Shown here piece after piece: positions 37,642 through 47,314 of a DNA stretch of 64,000 nt. The position numbers and the translations under genes are program-made. Source of the DNA: Candidatus Brocadia sp. (GTDB lineage Bacteria > Planctomycetota > Brocadiia > Brocadiales > Brocadiaceae); assembly GCA_011525665.1 (NCBI GenBank), contig WYAU01000007.1, positions 1 through 64,000 of the forward strand. Direction: 5' to 3'. Each line of letters begins with the position of its first letter. Position 1 is the first letter of the stretch. The notes beneath the pieces were generated by a model. That model had not been told where the DNA came from and did no database searches. It saw only the letters and a program-made list of their open reading frames with translations.

Positions 37642-39738
37642 ATGCTGGTTACTGAATCTATACCGAAGACAACCTCACAATCCGCATTAAATCAATCAGT
37701 CCAATACCTGAAAGGTGTCGGACCGAAACGGAGTGAAATCTTTGGGAGGCTGGGAATACATACAATCCGTGACATGCTCTTTTATTTCCCACGGGATTAC
37801 AAAGACCGCACCCGGATACAAAAGATTTCTGAAGCCAGAATAGGCGCAGAGATTACACTTCACGGCAAGGTGCTTGGCGTTCAAACGAGAATGGCTCGAA
37901 GCCGAAAGAACATCCTGGAGGTTTTTGTCGGTGATGAAACGGGTGCGATTGCGGCAACCTGGTTCAATCAACCCTTTCTCATGAAGAAGTTTCATGTGGG
38001 AGATACTGTTTTTTTGCAAGGTAAGGTGGGGGCGTATAAATATCTGCAGTTATTAAATCCGGAATACGAAATCATTCGGGGCAACGATGGTGATATAAAG
38101 GAAGGAAGTATTATTCCTGTCTACCCACTCACCGGGCAGATGAGCCAGGCCTACTTTCGGAAGATCATGAAAGATGCAGTGCATCTTTTTGCCGGGAACG
38201 TTGATGAAATACTCCCCAAAGAGATTATAAAGAAAAACCAGTTAATCTTCATACATAGTGTCATAAAAAATATCCATTTCCCGGAGACGTTTGAAAATTT
38301 GAAAAATGCAAGGTTCAGACTTGTTTACGACGAATTGTTTACCCTTGAATTGGCCATGGCGCTGAGGAGACGTGGCATTAAAGAGGAAACGGGAATCTCG
38401 TTCAGGATAGGAGCCAATGTTGACTCGCACATACGAAACCTTATCCCTTTTGCTCTGACGAATGCGCAGGAGCGGGTAATCACTGAAATCACGGAGGACA
38501 TGCGGAGTGGTAAACCCATGAACCGATTGCTCCAGGGTGATGTTGGTTCCGGTAAGACGGCTATTGCGATTTATGCCATCCTTGCCACCATTGCTAATGG
38601 TTACCAAGCCGCCTTCATGGCGCCCACTGAAATACTGGCCAAACAACATTTTCAAACCCTCCAAAAATATCTTCAACACTCACACGTCAGGATATCCTTG
38701 CTGTCAGGGGATACAAATTCCAGGCAGAGAAAGGATAACATTGAACAAATAAAAACCGGGCAGGTCGATCTGGTTATTGGAACACACGCCCTTATTGAAG
38801 AAACCGTCAAGTTCAATCAGTTAGGCCTCGTGGTAATAGACGAACAGCACAAATTTGGCGTAGTACAGCGCCTGAAATTGAAAAAGAAAGGGCCTTGTCC
38901 CGATGTGCTTATCATGACGGCAACCCCTATTCCCCGCACACTTTCTCTTACCTTATTTGGCGACCTGGATGTTTCGATATTGGATGAAATGCCACCCGGT
39001 CGTACCCCCGTGAAGACCATTTGGGTAACGAAAGACAAAGAAAAAGGCGCCTATGACTTTATCAAGGGTGAAATTGCAAAGGGCAGGCAGGTTTTTATCG
39101 TCTATCCCCTGGTTGAAGAATCGGAGAACTTCGACCTGAAATCGGCCGTTACCGAAGCAAGGAAGTTGCAGCAGGAAGTATTCCCAACCCGCAGGATAGG
39201 CTTGCTCCACGGCCAAATGAAGCCCGCGGAAAAGGACAAGGTTATGATGGATTTCAAGGAAAAGCGGTATGACATCCTGGTTTCTACCGTGATCATAGAG
39301 GTGGGGATTGATATCCCCAATGCCACCGTAATGGTTATCGTACATGCAGAACGGTTTGGGCTTTCCCAACTCCATCAACTGCGTGGACGTATCGGCAGGG
39401 GAAGCGAACAGTCGTATTGCCTGCTTTTTGGGAATCCCAACAACTATGTATCAAGCGAACGGCTCAAGATCATGACCAGGACCAACGACGGATTTAAGGT
39501 GGCAGAGATGGACTTCAGATTACGGGGACCGGGTGAATTTTTTGGTACGCGGCAACATGGCTTACCAGGGCTTAAGATAAGCGATCTCATGAAGGATTTT
39601 CCCATACTCAAAAAAGCCCGCAACGACGCCTTTGAACTCGTCACTCAAGACCCGCAACTCACCATGGTTACGCATCACAAGATTCGACAAAGGGTTTTGG
39701 AGACTTTTAAGGACCGGTTAGAACTCATGAATATTTGA
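37642..39738 (+). CDS. recG: ATP-dependent DNA helicase RecG
   Basis: 698 residues: N-terminal wedge/OB domain (QYLKGVGPKRSEIFGRLGIH, FNQPFLMKKFHVGDTVFLQG), helicase motif I LLQGDVGSGKTAIA, motif II VVIDEQHKFGVVQR, motif III MTATPIPRTLSLT, and motifs V-VI IEVGIDIPNATVMV and QLHQLRGRIGRGSEQSYC, ending with the RecG C-terminal domain. It unwinds branched DNA and reverses forks. Typical length and a family-like start. Stands alone on the plus strand. Confidence 0.97.
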   Translation: MLVTESIPKTTSQSALNQSVQYLKGVGPKRSEIFGRLGIHTIRDMLFYFPRDYKDRTRIQKISEARIGAEITLHGKVLGVQTRMARSRKNILEVFVGDETGAIAATWFNQPFLMKKFHVGDTVFLQGKVGAYKYLQLLNPEYEIIRGNDGDIKEGSIIPVYPLTGQMSQAYFRKIMKDAVHLFAGNVDEILPKEIIKKNQLIFIHSVIKNIHFPETFENLKNARFRLVYDELFTLELAMALRRRGIKEETGISFRIGANVDSHIRNLIPFALTNAQERVITEITEDMRSGKPMNRLLQGDVGSGKTAIAIYAILATIANGYQAAFMAPTEILAKQHFQTLQKYLQHSHVRISLLSGDTNSRQRKDNIEQIKTGQVDLVIGTHALIEETVKFNQLGLVVIDEQHKFGVVQRLKLKKKGPCPDVLIMTATPIPRTLSLTLFGDLDVSILDEMPPGRTPVKTIWVTKDKEKGAYDFIKGEIAKGRQVFIVYPLVEESENFDLKSAVTEARKLQQEVFPTRRIGLLHGQMKPAEKDKVMMDFKEKRYDILVSTVIIEVGIDIPNATVMVIVHAERFGLSQLHQLRGRIGRGSEQSYCLLFGNPNNYVSSERLKIMTRTNDGFKVAEMDFRLRGPGEFFGTRQHGLPGLKISDLMKDFPILKKARNDAFELVTQDPQLTMVTHHKIRQRVLETFKDRLELMNI

Positions 39739-39834
39739 ATTTGAAGAGACGATTGCTTAATATGTGAGACAACCTTTACACTTCCTCTGTTGCAGCATCG
39801 CTGAATAGTTACAAGTAATATTTTTATTGGATAC

Positions 39835-42129
39835 TCACTTGCTTGCTTTATCAGCAGAAAGATCGGCGTTGAATAGTGAAACAAAGGCGTCCTCACATCT
39901 ATAGTATGACGTGTCGTAAGCGCCGGGCATCACAGGAAAGTCAGGCGACAGGGTTTCTCCGGTCACATAGGCGTTTCCCTTACTATCAAGGGCAATTGAA
40001 TTGCCGAGATCGGAACGAGACCCTCCATGATACGTGGATGCAAGCAAGTTCGTCAGCATACCGTTGAATTTCGACACAAATGCGTCGCTATTACCGTTAG
40101 CCGAGGTATCATAAGCGCCGGGCGTTGTGGGAAAGTCTGTTGAGTTGGTGGAGCCGGTCACAAAGACGTTTCCTCCGGCGTCGATGGTAATTGATTTGCC
40201 ATAATCATTAGAATGCCCGCCCAAAAGCGTGGATGCAGACAGAGCCGTCAGCCCGCTGTCGAATTTTGATACAAAGGCGTCTTTAGAGCCGCGATTGTAA
40301 GACGTATCATAAGCGTCAGGCGTCGTGGGAAAGTTTGGTGACACGGTTTCTCCGGTGACATAGACGTTTCCTGCGGTATCGACAGCAATTGATTTTCCGA
40401 AATCATTTGAGTATCCACCCAGGAATGTGGATGCCAGCAGGTCCGTCAGCCCGCTGTTGAACTTTGATACAAAGACGTCATCATTACCGCCGTTGTGAAC
40501 CGTATTGTAAACGCCGGTTGTTGCGGGAAAGTCTTTTGACCAGGTGTTGCCGGTTACCAGGATATTTTCCGCGCCATCGACGGTAATGGATATGCCATAA
40601 TCACCGGAGCTACCACCCAGGAATGTGGATGCCAGCAGGGTTGTCAGGTCATTGTTAAACCTCGATACAAAGGCGTCATAGTAACCATCGTTGTAAGACG
40701 TATCATAAGCGCCAGGTGTCGTGGGAAAGTTTGTTGAATAAGTAGCGCCAGTCACAGAGATGTTTCCCGCGGCATCGATAGCGATTGAATAGCCATACTC
40801 ATCGGAATCTTTACCCAGGAATGTGGATGCCAGCAGTTTCGTCAACCCGCTGTTGAACTTTGATACAAAGGCATCCCAACGCCCGTTGTAGGCCGCATCA
40901 TACACGCCTCGCGTCGTGGGAAAGTCCCTTGAATAGGTAGCGCCAGACACAAACACATTTCCTTCAGCATCAACTGCAATGGAATAACAACGATCATGGT
41001 TGAGTGCTCCGCCCAGAAATGTTGATGCCAGTAAATTCGTCAGTCCGCTATTGAACTTCAACACATAGACGTCGGTATTACCGTTGCGCGATGTATCATA
41101 AGCGCCGGCTGTTGCGGGAAAGTCAGAGGACAAAGTTTCTCCGGCCATATATATATTTCCCTCTGCATCAACTACGATTGATTTGCCATAATCCTCATAA
41201 GCCCCACCCAGGTATGTGGAAGCCAGAAGGGGGTCGATAATGAGGTCTTTTGTTTTGTCGTACTGCGCAACCTTAAAACCATACAAGGGTGAGGGGTGAC
41301 GAGCGTCAGGTGACGGCGTTTTAGATTTTGGATTTCGGAGTGCAGATTTCGGATTTGTTTTACGCTTTGCATTCCGCGCTTCACTATCCGCAAGCCGGTA
41401 TCCACATTCAACATATACCCTCGTACCGTCTATCTCCTGATATGCAACCGGTTTGGTGAATTTTACAGCGCCTAGTTCAGTTTCTGCCACAAGCTCGCCT
41501 GCCTCGTTTACTGTCAATTCCTTCGCGCCCTCCACTCGTACTTTTATCGTCTCATGATTTCCACCGGGCTTTACCGTAAAGAGTTTTTCCACGTTGTTTC
41601 CGTATGCCTTCAGGCGTAAGCCTATTTTCCTGTAAACTTCTCCCATATCAACAATTTTATATGTTGATATGTTGCTCTTCCAGAGCGATGGATCATTTCC
41701 GTAAAAACAACTCACGGTGGATATGGACTGCGCCCTACCCATGATTTCTCCCATCTTGCCGCCCACCAGTATTTCTTTCAAGGCAACACCCGTGATTTTA
41801 GATTTTGGATACTCAGACACGGGCGAGGACGTATTTTGAATTTTGGAAGCTGGCAGCGAATAAACAATCTCCCCGTCCTTTGTTACAAACACTGTTCCCC
41901 CCAAAGTCTTCGCATAAAAACGTACTCTTTCATCGACCTGCCCCTTGTTGACGATGAAGGGCGTCTGAAGTTTTTGTATCTCCCTGGGCGACTCTTCCCT
42001 TGTTGGTTTATCTGTGTTGCCTTGTTTTGCAAAAAGAGGAGTCGTCGTCAAAAGGGAGAAAGTAAAGACCGCCGTACACCAAAGAACGTCATACCTATTC
42101 GATACACGACTACGAGACAAGTTTCTCAT
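39835..42129 (-). CDS. Secreted SBBP-repeat protein (DUF7948 plus beta-propeller)
   Basis: 764 residues. Signal peptide about 15-35 (AVFTFSLLTTTPLFA). An N-terminal domain (about 50-310) with TPFIVNKGQVDERVRFYAKT and FYGNDPSLWKSNISTY is typical of the DUF7948 module that precedes SBBP repeats. Then eight repeats of about 55 residues, LLASTFLGGxSxDYGxSIAV, DAAGNVYVTGxT and FPTTPGAYDTSYN, predicted to form a propeller. It stops after the last SVxLFNADLS without an anchor or sorting domain. Surface or extracellular; no catalytic motif. The upstream 330 bases hold nothing recognisable. Confidence 0.9.
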   Translation of the reverse strand: MRNLSRSRVSNRYDVLWCTAVFTFSLLTTTPLFAKQGNTDKPTREESPREIQKLQTPFIVNKGQVDERVRFYAKTLGGTVFVTKDGEIVYSLPASKIQNTSSPVSEYPKSKITGVALKEILVGGKMGEIMGRAQSISTVSCFYGNDPSLWKSNISTYKIVDMGEVYRKIGLRLKAYGNNVEKLFTVKPGGNHETIKVRVEGAKELTVNEAGELVAETELGAVKFTKPVAYQEIDGTRVYVECGYRLADSEARNAKRKTNPKSALRNPKSKTPSPDARHPSPLYGFKVAQYDKTKDLIIDPLLASTYLGGAYEDYGKSIVVDAEGNIYMAGETLSSDFPATAGAYDTSRNGNTDVYVLKFNSGLTNLLASTFLGGALNHDRCYSIAVDAEGNVFVSGATYSRDFPTTRGVYDAAYNGRWDAFVSKFNSGLTKLLASTFLGKDSDEYGYSIAIDAAGNISVTGATYSTNFPTTPGAYDTSYNDGYYDAFVSRFNNDLTTLLASTFLGGSSGDYGISITVDGAENILVTGNTWSKDFPATTGVYNTVHNGGNDDVFVSKFNSGLTDLLASTFLGGYSNDFGKSIAVDTAGNVYVTGETVSPNFPTTPDAYDTSYNRGSKDAFVSKFDSGLTALSASTLLGGHSNDYGKSITIDAGGNVFVTGSTNSTDFPTTPGAYDTSANGNSDAFVSKFNGMLTNLLASTYHGGSRSDLGNSIALDSKGNAYVTGETLSPDFPVMPGAYDTSYYRCEDAFVSLFNADLSADKASK

Positions 42130-42462
42130 CGCCTTGCTACCTTCTTTCTGAGATTATTAAAAAAACAAAAGATACCGGTCTGAGCACAGCCACTGCCAGA
42201 CTCCCGCCATAGTTTTTTCCCGTAAACAGGGAATTATAGGCATAGGTGTTACGTTAAGGAACAAAAAAACTATAAAAAATAATCATACACCGATTTGCAA
42301 TTATTACCAAGACAAAAAAGAATGCAGAACAAACCCATTAACACCCTTTTCCCATTATTCTCATTGACAGATAAACCATAATAGAGATAATCTCGTTGTA
42401 TACAGACACTTTCAAAAAATACTTTAAACCGGTTCTTTTTTTATTGCCTGGGGGATTCATGA
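42130..42462. other. Divergent intergenic region, no gene seen
   Basis: Lies between the SBBP-repeat gene (minus) and sensor kinase 2 (plus). AT-rich around 42250-42420. No GEMM blocks, no convincing -24/-12 element and no small gene with a ribosome-binding site. Confidence 0.4.
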
Positions 42463-43944
42463 TTGTGGCGTTCATTTAAGCTTTCTTTAAACTCGAAACT
42501 CATCCTGATGATGCTTTTCTTAATCGTTACTCTCCTTCCTATCCTGGTGTTCGTTTATCGCCAGTCGGAGCAGGCGCTGTCACTGGAGGTTAAGACACAT
42601 GCGAATGAGCTTTTAAAGGCCATACAGATGACCATTGAAGAGGCCACCGGCACCGACGAGATTATAGACATGTCGCACATTAATGCATATCTGAGATCTC
42701 TGAATATGAAAGGAATTAATGAAGTGTCGATTGTAAACAACGCCAATAAAGTAGTAGCAAGCACCAATCAGTCACATGTCGGGAGTGTGCTGACCGGGGA
42801 AGAAAAGAGGGCTGCGACTGGGTCTGAATCGGAAAACGGAGGGGCTTCTCTTAAGAAAGAGAAGGTGATCGGTATCCTTTCGGAAGACGAGAAGGGGGCA
42901 TATAACTTTATATTCCCTGTTGTGGCTCGCGACATACGCTTCGGATATATATTGCTCAATATAAACAGTGAGGTGTTTTCGGGCTTTCTCAGGGTGCGTG
43001 CCATCAAGCGGCTTGAGGCGGTTCTTTTGGTGTTTTTTATCGGCATAATTATTGCGTGTTTTTTATCCAGACACTATACCCGCCCGATCAAGATGCTGGC
43101 TCAATCGGCCATGATGGTAGCCTCTGGAAATTTCGATCAGAAGGTTGAAGGGAAGGGAGGGGACGAGATGGGACAGCTTTTTGAGAGTTTTAATTTCATG
43201 GTCGAAAGATTGAGGGAAAGCCGTAACTACGAGAAAAGGCTCAGGGAGGCCGAACATCTTGCAGGACTGGGGCAGCTTTCAAGGAATATTGCCCATGAGA
43301 TACGGAACCCGCTGAATTTTATGAACCTCAGCATTGCCCACATAGATGAAAAGTATAGGCCTGAGGATCCGGGCAGACAGGAGCGCTTTGATGCCCTCGT
43401 AGGGGGCATCAAACTCGAGATCCAGCGTCTCAATAAACTCGTAAGCGATTACCTTGACTACAGCAAACCGATCAGGCTTAACCTCCAAAAGGTGGAGATT
43501 GAACGGCTTGTGGATGAAATAATCGACCTTATCAGGGCAAGGGCAGAGAAGGAGGGTATTTCCATAGTAAAAGAATACCATACGGGAAATGAACTCGAGA
43601 TGGACAAGGATCTTATCAAATCCTGCATATTAAATATCGTTTCCAATGCATTTCAGGCGATGTCAACATCCGGGAAGAAGAAGGTCTTGTCACTAAAGAC
43701 CGAAACAGCCGGAGATAGACTGATTCTGTCCATTGCAGACTCAGGAGGGGGTGTGCCTGCCGCAAATCTGCCAAAAATATTCGACCCCTTCTTTTCAACA
43801 AAACCGGACGGACTCGGCCTCGGATTGTCAATAACCAAAAGGATAACAGAGGAGCATGGCGGAGATATAGAATTCAGGAGTACGGAAGGGGAGGGCAGCG
43901 AAGTACGCCTTTTGCTGCCCATGGCTCAAAAGGGGACTGAATGA
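42463..43944 (+). CDS. Membrane sensor histidine kinase 2
   Basis: 493 residues from a TTG start that directly follows an in-frame stop and has GGGGG 8 bases upstream; later ATGs would cut TM1. TM1 about 13-32, a compact periplasmic sensor (about 33-180), TM2 about 187-207, HAMP (208-260), HisKA with NIAHEIRNPLNF (His278), HATPase_c with N box ILNIVSNAFQAM, DSGGGVPAANLPKIFDPFFS and DGLGLGLSIT. No PAS domain. The response regulator starts 1 base after its stop. Arg is mostly AGG here and in the next gene, unlike most neighbours, which may hint at transfer. Confidence 0.93.
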   Translation: MWRSFKLSLNSKLILMMLFLIVTLLPILVFVYRQSEQALSLEVKTHANELLKAIQMTIEEATGTDEIIDMSHINAYLRSLNMKGINEVSIVNNANKVVASTNQSHVGSVLTGEEKRAATGSESENGGASLKKEKVIGILSEDEKGAYNFIFPVVARDIRFGYILLNINSEVFSGFLRVRAIKRLEAVLLVFFIGIIIACFLSRHYTRPIKMLAQSAMMVASGNFDQKVEGKGGDEMGQLFESFNFMVERLRESRNYEKRLREAEHLAGLGQLSRNIAHEIRNPLNFMNLSIAHIDEKYRPEDPGRQERFDALVGGIKLEIQRLNKLVSDYLDYSKPIRLNLQKVEIERLVDEIIDLIRARAEKEGISIVKEYHTGNELEMDKDLIKSCILNIVSNAFQAMSTSGKKKVLSLKTETAGDRLILSIADSGGGVPAANLPKIFDPFFSTKPDGLGLGLSITKRITEEHGGDIEFRSTEGEGSEVRLLLPMAQKGTE

Positions 43945-43945
43945 T

Positions 43946-45340
43946 ATGGCTACCATAGTGGTAATTGATGATGAGTCCCGCCAGCAGTTTGTCCTGAAAA
44001 CGATCCTTGAGGACAAGTGTTACGAGGTGCATACTGCATCCTCTGCGGAGGATGGTCTGAGGCTGATAAAAGCCCTTTCCCCGGAAGTCGTTATCACCGA
44101 CATCAATATGGGCGGAATGAGCGGGGTGCAGTTACTGGATGCCATCCCTGAAGATACCGTGAAGCCTGCCTTCATAATCATGACTGCGTATGGTACCATA
44201 TCCTCCGCAGTTGAGGCTATGAGGAAAGGGGCCTTCGACTACCTCACAAAGCCCCTGGATAAAGATGTACTGCTACTTACTATCCAGAAGGCCACCGAGA
44301 GGATGCAGCTTTTCAAGGAGAATATCAGGCTACAGAATGCCCTGCACGAAAAGTTCAGGATCGAGGGTATCGTAGGGGAATCCAAAAAAATGCAGGAGGC
44401 CCTTAACATTGCAAGAAAGGTTTCTCCTACAGCGACAACCCTGGTTATTTACGGCGAGAGCGGTACAGGGAAAGAACTTTTTGCAAAGGCCATACATTAT
44501 AATAGTCCACGAAAAACAGGCCCTTTTATCGCTATCAACTGCGCCGCTATTCCTGAAAACATCATTGAAAGCGAACTATTCGGGTATGAGCCCGGGGCTT
44601 TTACCGGGGCATCCAGGCGGACGGTAGGACTTATTGAAACCGCCAATAAAGGGACCTTATTCCTTGACGAGATCGGTGACCTGCCGATGATCACCCAGAC
44701 CAAGCTCCTGAGGGTATTGCAGGACAAGGAGATACGGAGGCTCGGAGGAAAAGAGAACATCAAGGTCGATGTAAGGATAATCTCCGCCACTCATAGAAAC
44801 CTTGAAGAAGAGGTTCAGGCGCGGAGGTTCAGGGACGACCTTTATTACAGGCTTAAGGTGGCAACGATTGAGCTTCCGTCTTTACGGGAGAGAAGAGAAG
44901 ACATCCCTGCTCTCGTTAGTTTCTTTATTGACCGGTACAACAAGGAATTCGGAAAAAAGATCAAAGGTGTGAGCCCGGAGGCCATGAAAGCCCTGACCGG
45001 TTTTCATTGGCCCGGGAATATAAGGCACCTTGCCGCAGTCATTGAAATGGCCGTATTGCTGGCAGATACCGATCTGATTGATATAAACGATATAGAGCGG
45101 GAGATCAAACTCCCATTGCATAAAAAGGTGCTTGATATGGATATCCCTGAAGAAGGGATAAATTTTGAAGAGCTGGAAAAAAAGCTTCTCAGAAAGGCTA
45201 TGCTAAAAGCGGATAACGTGGCAACAAAGGCGGCTAAGCTGCTTGGAATGAGCTATAAGACATTTCTTTACCGGCTTGAGAAATTCGGCCTTCACCCTGA
45301 ATGCTCAAATAGGGAATCCCCTTCCCTAAATGAGGAATAA
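43946..45340 (+). CDS. NtrC-family sigma54 response regulator 2
   Basis: 464 residues: receiver with DD8-9, Asp52 and Lys103 (TKPL); AAA+ with GESGTGKE, ESELFGYEPGAFTGASR and GTLFLDEIGDLP; C-terminal Fis helix-turn-helix (NVATKAAKLLGMSYKTFLYRL). Coupled to sensor kinase 2. Its likely target is the adjacent sigma54 promoter at 45422-45437 for the radical SAM gene, since activators are often next to their targets. Confidence 0.94.
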   Translation: MATIVVIDDESRQQFVLKTILEDKCYEVHTASSAEDGLRLIKALSPEVVITDINMGGMSGVQLLDAIPEDTVKPAFIIMTAYGTISSAVEAMRKGAFDYLTKPLDKDVLLLTIQKATERMQLFKENIRLQNALHEKFRIEGIVGESKKMQEALNIARKVSPTATTLVIYGESGTGKELFAKAIHYNSPRKTGPFIAINCAAIPENIIESELFGYEPGAFTGASRRTVGLIETANKGTLFLDEIGDLPMITQTKLLRVLQDKEIRRLGGKENIKVDVRIISATHRNLEEEVQARRFRDDLYYRLKVATIELPSLRERREDIPALVSFFIDRYNKEFGKKIKGVSPEAMKALTGFHWPGNIRHLAAVIEMAVLLADTDLIDINDIEREIKLPLHKKVLDMDIPEEGINFEELEKKLLRKAMLKADNVATKAAKLLGMSYKTFLYRLEKFGLHPECSNRESPSLNEE

Positions 45341-45421
45341 AAAACCCGGCAAATTTCTCCCCTAAGACGCACTTTCCAATAAACAAGGGTAAGATACGTC
45401 AATTAAATCTCTGAAATCTCC

Positions 45422-45437
45422 TGGCACAACTGTTGCG
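45422..45437 (+). promoter_or_regulatory. Consensus sigma54 promoter for the radical SAM gene
   Basis: TGGCACAACTGTTGCG matches TGGCAC-N5-TTGC perfectly with correct GG/GC spacing. The predicted start is near 45449. This places the upstream ATG at 45433 before transcription begins and supports translation from 45487. Confidence 0.88.
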
Positions 45438-45486
45438 ATGTACTGGCAAAAGCAAATTCCGTGAAAAATGTGCATCGTGGCAGTTG

Positions 45487-46944
45487 ATGAAGATTACCCT
45501 TATTAATACAGCGTGGAGATTTTCTTGTGATGGTTCCCATCTTATCTCAGCACTCCTGAAGCAAGCTGGTCATACGGTAAAAAATGTGTTGCTGGCAAGG
45601 CAGCCAAACATTCCCTATAGACAGGATGAGATCGATCAGTTGCACGAAATCGTGAAAGGAACTGATCTGGTTATGATCGCTGTCTATAGCAGTTTCGCAA
45701 ACCGGGCAATACAAGTTACGGAATTTGTCCGTAAAAAATACCCTGGAATGAAGGTAATCTGGGGTGGTCCTCACTGCATTTCAGCGCCGGAACTCAGCCT
45801 TCGTTATGCCGATGGTGTCTGTTTTGCCGAAGGCGATAAGGCAATCGTTGATCTTGTAAACAAGATGGAGGCAGACAGCGACTATTTAAACACACCAAAC
45901 ATGGCCTTCAATGTGGGTGGCTCTTTCAAAACAAACGATGTTTTGCCACCATTTTCTGATTTGGATGGCCTTCCCTACTATGACTATGACATAAACGACC
46001 GATATTTGCTTGATGAGAGACTGCTGCCGGTGACGAAGGAAATGGTTAAGGATCATTACGTGTTTTACCCGTTTGGTTCTCCCACCTTTACGTTAATAAC
46101 TTCACGGAGATGTCCTTATCAGTGTACTTACTGTAATAATATTCGGTATATTGCCATGCATGGTCATACCCCTATACGATTTCAAAGTGTCAACCGTTTT
46201 ATTGATGAACTGGAATATGCGATACGGTATTTTGGTTTTTTTCAGTTTGTAGCCTTTGGAGACGATGACTTTCTTCTTCGGGATAGAAAACAGTTAGAGG
46301 ATTTTGCAGGGCACTATAGAAAAAGAGTAGGACTCCCTTTTGCTATCTGCGTAAGCGCAAATACCTTTCGCAGGGAAAAAATGGAAATACTCCTGGATGC
46401 CGGCGTGAAACTCGTTCAGCTAGGCGTACAGTCTGGAAGCCAGCGCGTCATCGATGAGGTATTTGACCGCAAAATCAATGTAACAAAGACGAGGGAGATT
46501 GTCCGGCAGATCAGCCCTTATTATAAAACGCACGGGCTCAATCTCATCCTTGATTTTATTATTGATAATCCATACGAAACCCGGCATGATATCATTCAGA
46601 CCTATCAATACCTTGTTAACCTGCCACCCCACGTAAGAGCCAATATATTTTGCCTGGCTTTTTTCCCCGGTACACCAATCTATAACAAGGCCCTTAAGGA
46701 TGGCATTATAGAACCATACGGCGATGATTTCTTAAAATTTTTTTCCAATACCAACAAAATCACGTTCCAGGAGAATTATGAAACTTTCCTGGTTTTGTTG
46801 TATCAGTCCTTGCTTCGTCATCCGATACGGCGGAGATTCATTCCACAGTTTATTCTGCGTGTACTGGGAAGCGGTCTGGTAAGAGGTATTGCATCAATCC
46901 TTCCGTTCTCATTCTATGCAGTTCTGGTTAAAAACATCCAATAA
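45487..46944 (+). CDS. B12-binding radical SAM enzyme
   Basis: 485 residues. The N-terminal cobalamin-binding-like Rossmann domain (about 1-130; MKITLINTAW, VIWGGPHCISAPELSLRYAD) lacks the canonical DxHxxG. The radical SAM core has RRCPYQCTYCNN with Cys209, Cys213 and Cys216 for the 4Fe-4S cluster, then FVAFGDDDFLLR, LVQLGVQSGSQRVIDEV and LDFIIDNPYETRHDI. The C-terminal ~70 residues contain a hydrophobic helix (VLGSGLVRGIASILPFSFYA) that could touch membrane. This layout is common among lipid, bacteriochlorophyll and hopanoid-type modifying enzymes and some RiPP maturases; the substrate is undetermined. Under sigma54 control with two-component system 2. Confidence 0.9.
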   Translation: MKITLINTAWRFSCDGSHLISALLKQAGHTVKNVLLARQPNIPYRQDEIDQLHEIVKGTDLVMIAVYSSFANRAIQVTEFVRKKYPGMKVIWGGPHCISAPELSLRYADGVCFAEGDKAIVDLVNKMEADSDYLNTPNMAFNVGGSFKTNDVLPPFSDLDGLPYYDYDINDRYLLDERLLPVTKEMVKDHYVFYPFGSPTFTLITSRRCPYQCTYCNNIRYIAMHGHTPIRFQSVNRFIDELEYAIRYFGFFQFVAFGDDDFLLRDRKQLEDFAGHYRKRVGLPFAICVSANTFRREKMEILLDAGVKLVQLGVQSGSQRVIDEVFDRKINVTKTREIVRQISPYYKTHGLNLILDFIIDNPYETRHDIIQTYQYLVNLPPHVRANIFCLAFFPGTPIYNKALKDGIIEPYGDDFLKFFSNTNKITFQENYETFLVLLYQSLLRHPIRRRFIPQFILRVLGSGLVRGIASILPFSFYAVLVKNIQ

Positions 46945-47155
46945 CTCCTTGCCTGCTGCATGAAAAACTAAAATATAGTGAGCTTTGCTTCGCCCCTACA
47001 CGACTCAATGCCATTGATACTGCCTTTCAATGTAAAGGTTTTGCGTAAATGAAAGCGTATAAAAAATCTTTGCAAAAAAGAGACAATGTATTATAATTCT
47101 GAGAAATCGTATTTTATAACAATAACCACTTTTTTTGAAAAGAAGGAGGTATTGT

Positions 47156-47251
47156 ATGTGTACGACATGTGCGAAGCATAACCCCGGTGGAAAAAAGAAG
47201 ATGGATGAGACAGAGAAGAAAAAGGCGGGAGAAAAGGGAAAAAAGAAATAA
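47156..47251 (+). CDS. 31-residue CxxC lysine-rich microprotein
   Basis: A perfect AAGGAGGT lies 5 bases before ATG. The product starts MCTTCAKHNPGGKKK and is otherwise Lys/Glu-rich (about half Lys), ending GEKGKKK. The CTTC pair could bind metal or form a disulfide. A strong terminator follows 17 bases after the stop, so it is a compact single-gene unit. No family is recognised; nucleic-acid or polyphosphate binding is conceivable from its charge. Confidence 0.65.
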   Translation: MCTTCAKHNPGGKKKMDETEKKKAGEKGKKK

Positions 47252-47267
47252 AAAGAATCGTAAAATG

Positions 47268-47307
47268 AAAATCCCCTCCGTTTGTTGAAGCTAACGGAGG
47301 GGATTTT
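47268..47307. terminator. Bidirectional Rho-independent terminator
   Basis: AAAATCCCCTCCGTT and AACGGAGGGGATTTT form a 15-bp stem with A and T tails on both sides. It ends the CxxC microprotein gene on the plus strand and rnpB on the minus strand, whose 3' end lies 8 bases away. Confidence 0.88.
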
Positions 47308-47314
47308 CGTTTAA

